Shown here: in pieces, positions 47,039 to 55,156 of the stretch
How the letters are laid out: each line of letters opens with the position of its first letter
Numbering within the stretch: the first letter of the stretch is position 1
Assembly (NCBI GenBank): GCA_029222685.1
Contig: JARHVB010000008.1
Span: forward strand, 1-64,000
Direction: 5' to 3'
DNA length: 64,000 nucleotides
Source of the DNA: Terripilifer ovatus
Lineage (GTDB): Bacteria; Pseudomonadota; Alphaproteobacteria; Rhizobiales; Beijerinckiaceae
Translations under genes and position numbers: made by a program
Notes under the pieces: model-generated
Database searches by the model: none
The model's input: only the letters and a program-made list of their open reading frames with translations
What the model was told of the DNA's origin: nothing

Positions 47039-47526
47039 CGAGTGGTCTCGAAACCTGCGGCGATCTCGAAACTCGCCTCGACTTCGACGGCAGCGTTGAG
47101 CGGCAGTTCGGCGACGCCCACGGTCGAGCGCGCATGCCGCCCCGCCTCGCCCAATATGGCGACCATCAGGTCGGACGCGCCGTTCATCACGCCGGGCAAG
47201 GCATGAAAACCGGGCGCGGCAGCGATAAAACCACCGAGACGCTGGCAGCGCCGAATTCGCGCCAGGTCGCCCAAAGCCGCGCGGGCCTGCGCCAGCACAT
47301 TGATGGCGCACTGACGCGCGGCCTCCCTGCCCGCCGCGTCGTCGACATCGCCACCGACCTTGCCGGTAAAGCGCGCAGCAAGCTTGCCGTCGGCGCCAAA
47401 CGGCAATTGTCCCGAAATCGTTAATATGGACCCGCAGATCGTCCAGGCGACATAATTGGCGACGGGCGCGGCGGGACTGGGAAGCGCGATCCCCAGATCC
47501 TTCAACCGTGCATCGATGGACGACAT
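47035..47526 (-). CDS. RidA/YjgF family protein
   Basis: The 163-residue protein begins [18 protein letters not shown] after GAGGAGG. The blocks [38 protein letters not shown] and a C-terminal [20 protein letters not shown] match the YjgF-like subgroup (longer than the 128-residue RidA). RidA deaminates reactive enamine/imine intermediates; in this subgroup the key Arg is often missing, and activity is unproven. It is the first gene of the operon with GDPD and two MFS transporters. Confidence 0.92.
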   Translation of the reverse strand: MSSIDARLKDLGIALPSPAAPVANYVAWTICGSILTISGQLPFGADGKLAARFTGKVGGDVDDAAGREAARQCAINVLAQARAALGDLARIRRCQRLGGFIAAAPGFHALPGVMNGASDLMVAILGEAGRHARSTVGVAELPLNAAVEVEASFEIAAGFETTR

Positions 47527-47744
47527 GAAATCCTCCTCTGGAAATCTGCAACCGAGACGTTAGGTTCTGTCGGACACGATTTCGGATATGACTATTCCGG
47601 ACATGTCAAATCTGAGACATGCCGATTGGCAGGTTTTCTGCTTGCCACAGGACCGGATTATGCCGCTTGCCGCCGACAGCCGAAACCCTAATTTCGCCAC
47701 GTCGGACGCTTATCCGGCATCGATTCCCTTTGGAGCCCAACTGC

Positions 47745-48587
47745 ATGGCGCGTCATTCGTTCTCTGTTTTTCGCCAAATCCCGAATTGCGCGCTGGCCGC
47801 CGGTTTTCTGACGCTCGCCGGCTTTCCGGCCCAGGCAGCAGATGTACGCCTCGCGGCCCATCGCGCCGTCTACGATCTGTCCTTCCTGCGCGGCACCGGC
47901 AGCGCCGCACCCGTATCGGCTCAGGGACGCATCGTCTATGAATTCACCGGCTCGGCCTGCAAGGGCTACCAGGTCTCGTTCCGGCAATTGACCGAGATCA
48001 CACCGTCCGAAGGCGAGCCGCGCCTGACTGACACGCGCTCGCTGACCTTTGAGAGCGGCGACGGCAAGACCTTGCATTACCGCATCGAGAACCTGGTCGG
48101 CGGCCAGGTCGCCAGTACCAACGAGGGCGAGGCGACGCGCTCGGGCGACGGCTCCCTGTCGATCGACATCAGCAAGCCGATGCCGAAGAAAAGCGATAAC
48201 GATGTCGATGCCATCTTTCCCACCGCGCAGATGATCAGATCCATCGCAGCGGCGCGTGACGGCGAGTCCACCGTCGAAATGAAAATCTACGACGGTTCGG
48301 ACGGCGGCGATAAGATCTATCAGACGCTCAACATCATCGGCCACGGCACCAAGGATGCCTTGAACGACCCGACAAAGACGACGCCGGCAATGAAGGACAT
48401 GTCGCGCTGGAGGGTCACCGTCAGCTATTTCGATATGGCCAAATCCGATTCCAATCCCGCTTATACCCTGTCTTTCAATATGTGGGAGAACGGCGTCTCG
48501 AGCGATCTCGTTCTCGATTACGGCGACTTCGCGCTCAAGGGCACGATGACGAAGCTGGACATGCTGCCGGAAGCGCCGTGCCCCTAG
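47745..48587 (+). CDS. eipB: Cell-envelope integrity protein EipB (DUF1849)
   Basis: EipB is a periplasmic beta-spiral protein needed for envelope integrity in Brucella. The 280-residue product has a signal peptide ending near PAQAADV, the block [25 protein letters not shown] with Cys72, and ends EAPCP with Cys279. The two cysteines form the disulfide known for EipB. TGGAG precedes the ATG at 47745. It is convergent with dinB, and the two share a CTAG at the stops. Confidence 0.92.
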   Translation: MARHSFSVFRQIPNCALAAGFLTLAGFPAQAADVRLAAHRAVYDLSFLRGTGSAAPVSAQGRIVYEFTGSACKGYQVSFRQLTEITPSEGEPRLTDTRSLTFESGDGKTLHYRIENLVGGQVASTNEGEATRSGDGSLSIDISKPMPKKSDNDVDAIFPTAQMIRSIAAARDGESTVEMKIYDGSDGGDKIYQTLNIIGHGTKDALNDPTKTTPAMKDMSRWRVTVSYFDMAKSDSNPAYTLSFNMWENGVSSDLVLDYGDFALKGTMTKLDMLPEAPCP

Positions 48588-49879
48588 GTCTGGCCGGAAC
48601 GGTCAGGCCGACGGCCTGACTTCGCTCCGAACACGATGCCCTTGACGACCGCTGCGCTGCCGAATTTTTCCCGCAGGCGATCGACGGCCGCCTCCGTCGC
48701 CTTTTGGCGGACGATGCCCGTATCGGCAAGATCGCCGTGATCCGCCTGCGACGCAGGCACGAGATTGGAAATGCCGACGCCGATGAGACGGTATTTGCGC
48801 CCCGTCGCCTCCCTGGCGAGGAGATCACGAGCGGCCTCGAAAATCCTGCCGGATAGTTGCGTTGGCTCCGATAGCATGCGCGCCCGCGTGATGGTCTTGA
48901 AATCGTCGGTCTTCAGTTTCAACTGCAGGCTGTCGCCAGAAATCTCCTGCGCCTTGAGCCGTGCCGAGACTTTCTCGCTGAGCGAAAACAGCCGCTGTGC
49001 AAGGATTTTGAAATCGCCGATATCGTCCTCGAACGTGGTCTCCGCCGATACGCTTTTGCGTTCGCGATCGGGCGAGACAGTACGGTCGTCGATGCCGTTG
49101 GAGAGCCGCCACAGGCGCTGTCCTTCAGTGCCGAGCCGGCGGATCATCTCGACCTCGTCGAGCGCCTGGATATCGCCGATGGTGCGCAGGCCGCCGCGCT
49201 CGAGGCGCTCCTGCGCCACCCTTCCGACGCCCCAGATGGCGCCGACGGGACGCTCCGCCAGAAACGCCCTGGCTTCGCTTTTGCCGATGATGGCGAAGCC
49301 GCGCGGCTTGTCGAGATCGGACGCCATTTTTGCCAGGAATTTGCAGTAGGACAAACCAACGGAGACCGTAATGCCGACCTCCTTTTCGATCCGTGCGGCG
49401 AATCGCGCCAGTACAAGCGCCGGGCTGGCGTGATGCAGGCGCTCCGTGCCGGTCAGATCGAGAAACGCCTCGTCGATCGACAGGGGCTCGACGAGCGGCG
49501 TCAGTTCCAGCATCAACTCGCGGACCTGCCGCCCAACAAAAGCATATTTCGACATGTTGGGCGGAACGATCGTCGCCTGTGGGCAGAGCGCCAGAGCCTT
49601 GAACATCGGCATGGCGGAGCGCACGCCGAAGGTGCGCGCGATATAGCAGCAGGTCGAAACCACGCCGCGCTTGCCGCCGCCGATGATCAGCGGCTTGTCG
49701 CGCAACGAGGGGTTATCCCGCTTTTCCACAGCCGCGTAAAAGGCGTCACAATCGATATGGGCGAAGCTCAAGGCATCGCGTTCCAGATGGCGGATCAGGC
49801 GCGGCGAACCGCATGCGGCGCAGCGCCGCGCCGCCGGCGTTTCATGCAGGCAATCGCGACAGAGGCCGGAAGCACTCAC
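48584..49879 (-). CDS. dinB: DNA polymerase IV with N-terminal zinc ribbon
   Basis: This Y-family translesion polymerase has [33 protein letters not shown] and the little-finger domain ([13 protein letters not shown]). The 431-residue reading starts at a GTG overlapping the DUF3572 stop. An N-terminal Cys7-x2-Cys10 / Cys20-x2-Cys23 motif (GLCRDC, RRCAACG) is a likely zinc ribbon not found in E. coli DinB but common in rhizobial paralogs. The beta-clamp box is not evident at the end ([10 protein letters not shown]). It is coupled to DUF3572, whose stop it overlaps by four bases. Confidence 0.93.
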   Translation of the reverse strand: MSASGLCRDCLHETPAARRCAACGSPRLIRHLERDALSFAHIDCDAFYAAVEKRDNPSLRDKPLIIGGGKRGVVSTCCYIARTFGVRSAMPMFKALALCPQATIVPPNMSKYAFVGRQVRELMLELTPLVEPLSIDEAFLDLTGTERLHHASPALVLARFAARIEKEVGITVSVGLSYCKFLAKMASDLDKPRGFAIIGKSEARAFLAERPVGAIWGVGRVAQERLERGGLRTIGDIQALDEVEMIRRLGTEGQRLWRLSNGIDDRTVSPDRERKSVSAETTFEDDIGDFKILAQRLFSLSEKVSARLKAQEISGDSLQLKLKTDDFKTITRARMLSEPTQLSGRIFEAARDLLAREATGRKYRLIGVGISNLVPASQADHGDLADTGIVRQKATEAAVDRLREKFGSAAVVKGIVFGAKSGRRPDRSGQT

Positions 49880-50166
49880 GGCTCGCAATCACGGTCGAAA
49901 GCCGCCAGAACCCGCAGGGCCTTGCCGACGTCGGCCGGGTCGCGGCCGGTATTTGCCGAAAAAGCCAGCAACAGACTTTCATCCGAGCAGAAATGCTCGA
50001 GGACCGCGGCCAGGAAGCCCGGGTCCGAGGCCGCCAGCCGGATCGTGGCCGGGTCCAACCCGCTCAGGGAGAGGAACCGCTCAAGCCGCTCGGGGTCACC
50101 CGCCAGGAACGAAAGCGCCTCTATCGACAGCGCCTCTGCTGCTTCACGATTGATTTCAACGGGCAT
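49876..50166 (-). CDS. DUF3572 family protein
   Basis: The 96-residue protein reads [20 protein letters not shown], then [20 protein letters not shown] and [19 protein letters not shown], a clear DUF3572. It is acidic, all-helical, and of unknown function. It precedes dinB in an overlapping pair and is divergent from divK, the usual arrangement in Rhizobiales as I recall it. Confidence 0.92.
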   Translation of the reverse strand: MPVEINREAAEALSIEALSFLAGDPERLERFLSLSGLDPATIRLAASDPGFLAAVLEHFCSDESLLLAFSANTGRDPADVGKALRVLAAFDRDCEP

Positions 50167-50284
50167 AACCGTTTCCCTTCAATTCGATTCGCATTTCGTA
50201 AATGTTCCTTGAGTACAACTGACGCTCGTACAACGCGCTCGCCTCTCGCGATTTGAGGCATAACGGGACGGATTCGGCAATCCT

Positions 50285-50656
50285 ATGGCAAAGACCGTGT
50301 TGATCGTAGAAGACAATGAGCTGAATATGAAGCTCTTCAACGATCTGTTGGAAGCCCACGGATACCTGACCGTGCAGACCCGCAATGGCGTCGAAGCCGT
50401 CGAACTGGCGCGCCAGCACCATCCAGACCTGATTTTAATGGACATTCAGCTCCCGGAAGTTTCCGGCCTGCAAGTCACCCAATGGATCAAGGACGACGAG
50501 AGCCTGCGGGATATACCCGTGGTCGCCGTCACCGCCTTCGCCATGAAGGGCGACGAGGAAAAAATCCGTCAGGGCGGATGCGAGGCTTATCTTTCAAAAC
50601 CGATCTCGGTGGTCAAGTTTTTGGAAACCGTTCGCAATTATACAGGCGGCAAATAG
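50285..50656 (+). CDS. divK: Cell-cycle response regulator DivK
   Basis: A single-domain receiver of 123 residues with the acidic pair Glu9-Asp10, phosphoacceptor Asp53 in [13 protein letters not shown] and the conserved lysine in YLSKPIS. The sequence [24 protein letters not shown] is diagnostic of DivK, which controls DivJ/PleC and the CtrA pathway. It is 12 bp upstream of pleD, giving the divK-pleD operon. Divergent from DUF3572/dinB. Confidence 0.96.
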   Translation: MAKTVLIVEDNELNMKLFNDLLEAHGYLTVQTRNGVEAVELARQHHPDLILMDIQLPEVSGLQVTQWIKDDESLRDIPVVAVTAFAMKGDEEKIRQGGCEAYLSKPISVVKFLETVRNYTGGK

Positions 50657-50668
50657 GGGCTGGCATCC

Positions 50669-52039
50669 ATGACCGCGCGTGTTCTCGTCGTCGACGACAT
50701 TCTGGCCAATGTGAAACTGCTGGAAGCCCGTCTGACGGCCGAATATTTCGACGTGCTGACGGCAACGAACGGCGCCGATGCGCTGGCGATCTGCGCCGAG
50801 GGACAATGCGACATCGTCCTGCTCGACGTCATGATGCCCGGCATGGACGGCTTCGAAGTCTGCAGGCGCCTGAAGGCCGACAGCGCCACAGCCCACGTCC
50901 CCGTCGTCATGGTGACGGCGCTCGATCAGCCGGCCGATCGCGTCAAGGGACTTGAAGCGGGCGCCGATGATTTTCTGACCAAGCCGGTCGACGAAGTGGG
51001 CCTGCTGGCGCGCGTGCGTTCGCTCTCGCGCCTGAAGGTCACGCTCGATGAATTGCGCAGCCGCGCCCGCACCGCCACCAATCTCGGCGCCACCAACAAT
51101 CTCGCCAGCGCCATCGCCGACAAGGGTCTCGACGCACGCGTCCTCGTCGTCGACGACCGTCCCAGTTCCTCCGAACGCATCGTGCGGTCGCTGTCGTTGC
51201 ATCATAGGGTTGATCTGGAAACAGAGCCGCAAAATGCGCTTTTCCGCGCGGCTGACGGCGACTATGAACTCGTGGTGGTCAGCCTGTCTCTGCAGGATTT
51301 CGACGGCCTGCGCCTGTGCAGCCAGTTGCGCTCGCTTGAACGCACGCGGCATCTGCCGATCCTGCTGATTGCCGATCTTGAAGACGGCGCCAAAGTCCTC
51401 CGCGGCCTCGATCTCGGCGTCAACGACTACCTGACCCGGCCTATCGACAAGAATGAGTTGACCGCCCGCTCGCGCACCCAGGTGCGCCGCAAGCGCTATG
51501 CCGAAGCGCTGAACAACAATGTCCAGGCCTCCATCGAACTGGCCTTGGTCGATTCGCTGACCGGACTTTACAATCGCCGCTATCTCGAAATGCACCTTGC
51601 GGAAATGCTCGACCACGCGGCGAGCCGGTCGCGACCGCTGACCTTGATGATTCTCGACATCGATTATTTCAAGGCCGTCAACGACACCTATGGCCATGAC
51701 GCCGGCGACGAGGTGCTGCGCGCCTTTGCCCAGCGCGTGAAAAACGTCGTGCGCGGCGCCGACCTGACCTGCCGTCTCGGCGGCGAGGAATTCGTCGTCG
51801 TCATGCCCGACACCGGCATGGACCTCGCCGGACGGATCGCCGAGCGCGTGCGCAGCGCCATACAGGACTGCAATTTCTCGACCGGCGTGGCCAACCGGGA
51901 AATCCCGGTGACAGTCTCCATCGGCCTGGCGCAATCCGTGTCCGAACCCGATCCCGACATGCTGTTCCGGCGGGCCGACCGGGCGCTCTATCGGTCGAAG
52001 AACGAAGGCCGGAACCGGGTCACCGCCGACGCCGCCTGA
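50669..52039 (+). CDS. pleD: Diguanylate cyclase response regulator PleD
   Basis: PleD makes c-di-GMP during the swarmer-to-stalked type transition. The 456-residue protein has two receiver domains and a GGDEF domain. The first receiver keeps Asp53 in VLLDVMMPGMDG; the second is degenerate (VVVSLSLQDFDG, Ser in place of Asp). The catalytic site is GGEEF at 371-375, with an inhibitory RxxD site (RGAD, 362-365). It follows divK by 12 bp. Confidence 0.96.
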   Translation: MTARVLVVDDILANVKLLEARLTAEYFDVLTATNGADALAICAEGQCDIVLLDVMMPGMDGFEVCRRLKADSATAHVPVVMVTALDQPADRVKGLEAGADDFLTKPVDEVGLLARVRSLSRLKVTLDELRSRARTATNLGATNNLASAIADKGLDARVLVVDDRPSSSERIVRSLSLHHRVDLETEPQNALFRAADGDYELVVVSLSLQDFDGLRLCSQLRSLERTRHLPILLIADLEDGAKVLRGLDLGVNDYLTRPIDKNELTARSRTQVRRKRYAEALNNNVQASIELALVDSLTGLYNRRYLEMHLAEMLDHAASRSRPLTLMILDIDYFKAVNDTYGHDAGDEVLRAFAQRVKNVVRGADLTCRLGGEEFVVVMPDTGMDLAGRIAERVRSAIQDCNFSTGVANREIPVTVSIGLAQSVSEPDPDMLFRRADRALYRSKNEGRNRVTADAA

Positions 52040-52319
52040 CCGGCGAAAACCGTCCGATCCCTGTCATAAAATACCGGCAGAATACCAGCAAGTTGGCGGG
52101 TATCCTCGAGCACATTTCCCTTTCCGGGCTGCCGGATCGGAAACGCTGCGAACGATTGGCATTCCGGGCAGGCAAAACGGGCGCGTTAACCCCAATCCTT
52201 TAGGTAAACAAGAGTTTAACGCGGGACGCAGCGTTTGAGCGATTGCGTGCACACAGCCTCTCAAGATAACGTCCGCTCAGTCAGGCGGTGAGTCTGATCG
52301 AGACGTCCGGATCCGGCCA
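52040..52319. other. Left part of the pleD-TadG spacer with inverted repeats
   Basis: No gene was found. It contains GCGTTAA (52183-52189) and TTAACGC (52216-52222), a 7-bp inverted repeat, with a nested GTAAAC-N4-GTTTA (52204-52218). These could be operator half-sites or a weak hairpin after pleD. To the right, AT-rich spots occur but no convincing promoter pair was found. Confidence 0.45.
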
Positions 52320-52480
52320 CGGGGCCGACCCAGACGGGACTTTCTAGCCGACAAGACTTCAAATACCCTACGGGTTGCTCAGGTCCGCCGCATCTCCTGG
52401 GTCCGTGGGGCAGGCCGGCCGGCGCGATTCAGGAGTGGCCTCCTCGGAGTCGTGCTGGCCGGCCACCTCGCTTGATCTGG
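52320..52480 (+). ncRNA. Candidate structured RNA, family not recognised
   Basis: The left arm GGCCGGCCGGCGCGATTC (52413-52430) pairs over 18 consecutive positions with 52447-52464. Three of the pairs are G-U when read on the plus strand. An inner AGGAG/CTCCT stem with a UGGC loop extends it. Outside, GGGG (52407-52410) can pair with CCTC (52466-52469). A second stem, GACCCAG (52327-52333) with CTGGGTC (52397-52403), encloses ACCC-TAC-GGGT and GGAC/GTCC helices. The G-U pairs argue for an RNA on this strand. It does not match tmRNA, RNase P, SRP or 6S RNA signatures that I know. No promoter or terminator was identified, so it may also be a 5' leader of the TadG-like gene. Confidence 0.45.
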
Positions 52481-52685
52481 CCGGTCAGCCTACCCCCAGC
52501 GGTTGAAAAGCTCCGTCAGCACAACCACGGCATGAGTGTCCGACCATTCTAACGGCACACCGGACATTCACGCCTGCCAAAAATTAATGTCTCTTTAGGC
52601 TTTCGCGGAAGTTCGTTTACGTCCTCTTTATTTGGCGCCGTTGCACAACAGGCTCCTGCATTCAAACGATGCCCGGAACCATTCG
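52481..52685. other. Right part of the pleD-TadG spacer
   Basis: No gene was seen. The sequence becomes AT-richer toward 52580-52640 and presumably carries the promoter of the TadG-like gene. Confidence 0.35.
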
Positions 52686-53957
52686 ATGCGCAAGACTAGA
52701 ATATGGGGCGCAATAGGCCGCCGCCTCGCCGTTCAGATCAATCGCTTCAGGCAAAACCGCTCCGCGTCCATGGCGGTCACGTTTTCGCTGGCGCTCGTGC
52801 CGATACTGATCGGAACCGGCATCGCCATCGACTACAGCCGCAGCCTCGCCGTCAAAGCCCGCCTGCAGACCGCGCTCGACAGCGCCACCATGACGGTCGC
52901 GCAGACCACCAACACCGACGCCACGACGCTTGGGACAACGGTTCTCAATGCATCCCTGGCCGATACCCACGCCTCCATGGTCGTGGGCTCCTGGAGCCGG
53001 GGCAGCGACGGCAGCGCCACAGGCACGGCAACGGCGGTCGTCGCCACCACGTTTCTAAATCTCATCCATCGGGCGGACGTGACCGTGTCCGCTGCCTCGA
53101 AAGTCGCCGCCAAAAGTACGGCCAGCCTGTCCAACGTCTGCATCCTCGTGCTCGACCCGGCGTCGAGCCAGACCCTGCTCGTCAATAGCGGCGTCACCAT
53201 CAACGCGCCCAATTGCGAGATCGATGTCGCCTCGAAGGGCAGTCCGGCCGCCATCTTCAATTCGGCCGCAACCTTGAATGTCGCCAAAATCTGCGTCGCC
53301 GGCACCAACACGATCCAGAACGGCGGCACCGTATCGGCGCTGTCAACCAACTGCACGACCGCCGCCGATCCCTTTGCCGGCACTTTACCGGCCCCCTCCT
53401 CCACGTCCTGCACGGTCAGCAACCAGAACTACAGCGGCACCAACACGCTGACCCCCGGCGTCTATTGCGGCAATTTCAACTTCAACGGCACGGGCACGCT
53501 GAACCTGCAGCCCGGCGTTTACGTCTTCAACAATACGCGCTGGAATCTCAACAGCGGCTGGACGGTGAACGGCACCGGCGTCACCTTCTATTTCGCCGAC
53601 GCCAACTCGTACATTCAGGTCAACAGCGGTGTCGCCATCAATATCTCGGCGCCGACCTCGGGCACATACGCCAATCTTCTGATCTATGAGCCGGTAGGAC
53701 TGAGCAAATCGAGCTTTTCGATCAACGGGTCGGCCGGCCACAGCTTTACCGGCCTTATCTATCTGCCGAGCCGCAATATCACCTTCAATTCGGTCTCGAC
53801 CGTCTCGTCGGAGAACATCACCATTGTGGTCAACCAGATCATCCTGGATCAGATCAACTGGACGTTCGCCAGCTCGGCCAAAACCATCAACGGTGCTTCG
53901 ACGACATCCGCCGCTGGCGGTACGGGCAGCGGCACGAACTATTATTTTGTCCGGTAA
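52686..53957 (+). CDS. TadE/TadG-like pilus-assembly protein with a repetitive beta domain
   Basis: The 423-residue protein starts MRKTRIWGAIGRRL. A single transmembrane segment follows QNRSASMAVTFSLALVPILI, the TadE/TadG-type N-terminus (GIAIDYSRSLAVKARLQTALD). The rest is exported and rich in Asn, Ser, Thr and Gly, with repeated short beta-strand motifs (GTLNLQPGVYVF, WTVNGTGVTFYFA) that suggest a right-handed beta-helix. There is no VWA domain as in typical TadG and no tad cluster nearby. It is probably a pilus or surface-associated protein. Convergent with nrdB. Confidence 0.85.
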   Translation: MRKTRIWGAIGRRLAVQINRFRQNRSASMAVTFSLALVPILIGTGIAIDYSRSLAVKARLQTALDSATMTVAQTTNTDATTLGTTVLNASLADTHASMVVGSWSRGSDGSATGTATAVVATTFLNLIHRADVTVSAASKVAAKSTASLSNVCILVLDPASSQTLLVNSGVTINAPNCEIDVASKGSPAAIFNSAATLNVAKICVAGTNTIQNGGTVSALSTNCTTAADPFAGTLPAPSSTSCTVSNQNYSGTNTLTPGVYCGNFNFNGTGTLNLQPGVYVFNNTRWNLNSGWTVNGTGVTFYFADANSYIQVNSGVAINISAPTSGTYANLLIYEPVGLSKSSFSINGSAGHSFTGLIYLPSRNITFNSVSTVSSENITIVVNQIILDQINWTFASSAKTINGASTTSAAGGTGSGTNYYFVR

Positions 53958-53960
53958 GAC

Positions 53961-53999
53961 GCATGAAGCGGCGCAGGCCCCACTTCCGTCGCTTCATGC
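53961..53999. terminator. Hairpin between convergent TadG-like gene and nrdB
   Basis: GCATGAAGCG (53961-53970) pairs perfectly with CGCTTCATGC (53990-53999) around a 19-nt loop. It sits in the 47-bp gap between the two stops. No U-tract. Confidence 0.5.
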
Positions 54000-54004
54000 A
54001 TAGG

Positions 54005-55156
54005 CTAATGCGCGGCGCTCTCGGCTTTCACCGTCCGATCGAACGCTGCCCAAACGCCGTCTTCGCCATCCCATGAGCCCGAGGTCGCGCCCTTGGAATA
54101 TTCCGTCGCGCGCTGTTCGAAGAAATTGGCGTGCTCGACGCCGTTGAGGCTTTCCACCAGCCACGGCAGCGGATGCGGCTTCACCTGCTTGTGGCCGCTC
54201 GCCGTCTCGGTGAAATAACCATAGACGCCGGGCAGATGCAGTTGTGACAGCCGCCAGTCGGCGATGTAGCGCACATAGGATTTGATGTCGTCCGGTGTCA
54301 TCCCGTCGATCTCGCCGAGGCCGAAGGCGAGATCGATGAAGCGCTCCTCGAGCCCGACCATGGTGCGCGCCACATCGACGATGTCGTCACGCACGACCGG
54401 CGTCACCGCGCCGGTCTCGCGATGCCATTCGTGATAGAGCTTGATCACGCCTTCGCAATGCAGGCTCTCGTCCCGCACCGACCAGCTGACGATCTGGCCC
54501 ATGCCGTTCATCTTGTTGTGGCGCGGGAAGTTGAGCAGCATGGCGAAACTGGCGAACAGCGCCATGCCTTCCGTGAAGGCGCCGAACATGGCGAGCGTGC
54601 GCGCCACATCCGAGACGGTGCCGACGCCGAATGTGTGCATGTAATCGGCCTTGGCGCGCATCGCCTCGTAATCGCGAAACGCGGCGAATTCGGTGTTCGG
54701 CATGCCCAGCGTCTTCAACAGCAGTGCATAGGCATCGATATGCACCGTCTCCATATTGGAGAAGGCGGCCATCATCATCTGGATTTCCAGCGGCTGGAAG
54801 ATCGGGATGTAGCGCTTGAGATAGTTGTCGCCGACTTCCACGTCCGACTGGGTGAAGAAGCGGAAGATCTGCGTCAGCAGGTTGCGCTCGCCGTCCGTCA
54901 CGCGGTCCGACGCCCAGTCCTTGATGTCGGCGCCGAGCGGCACTTCCTCGCCCATCCAGTGGGTCTGCTGCTGGCGCTTCCAGAATTCATAGGCCCAGGG
55001 ATAGCGATCGACATTATAGGTGCCGGTCGCCGTCAAAAGGCCGACCTTGCCGCTGCCGATGAGCTGGCGCGGATCGGTCTTACCTAGATCGGGCTTGCCG
55101 AGATCGGGCACATTCAGGTCGAAGAGGCCGCCGGCGTTGAGATCGATCACTGACAT
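54005..55156 (-). CDS. nrdB: Class I ribonucleotide reductase, small subunit
   Basis: NrdB generates the tyrosyl radical that initiates NDP reduction. The 383-residue protein keeps the ligands and radical Tyr in ETVHIDAY (Glu136, His139, Tyr143), plus ESLHCEG farther on. The Tyr excludes a class Ic (Phe) type. The N-terminus has a repetitive DLNVPDLGKPDLGKTDP stretch. The ATG at 55156 overlaps the end of nrdA by 10 bp and its ribosome site (GAGGAGTG) lies inside nrdA. It is in an operon with nrdA behind a cobalamin riboswitch. Confidence 0.95.
   Translation of the reverse strand: MSVIDLNAGGLFDLNVPDLGKPDLGKTDPRQLIGSGKVGLLTATGTYNVDRYPWAYEFWKRQQQTHWMGEEVPLGADIKDWASDRVTDGERNLLTQIFRFFTQSDVEVGDNYLKRYIPIFQPLEIQMMMAAFSNMETVHIDAYALLLKTLGMPNTEFAAFRDYEAMRAKADYMHTFGVGTVSDVARTLAMFGAFTEGMALFASFAMLLNFPRHNKMNGMGQIVSWSVRDESLHCEGVIKLYHEWHRETGAVTPVVRDDIVDVARTMVGLEERFIDLAFGLGEIDGMTPDDIKSYVRYIADWRLSQLHLPGVYGYFTETASGHKQVKPHPLPWLVESLNGVEHANFFEQRATEYSKGATSGSWDGEDGVWAAFDRTVKAESAAH

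Noticed and set aside
52183-52222. TTAA half-sites after pleD as a CtrA box
   Set aside because: The spacing does not match TTAA-N7-TTAA; only the inverted repeat remains worth noting.
54005-55156. Class Ic (Mn/Fe) type for NrdB
   Set aside because: The radical tyrosine is present in ETVHIDAY, so the class Ic hallmark Phe is absent.
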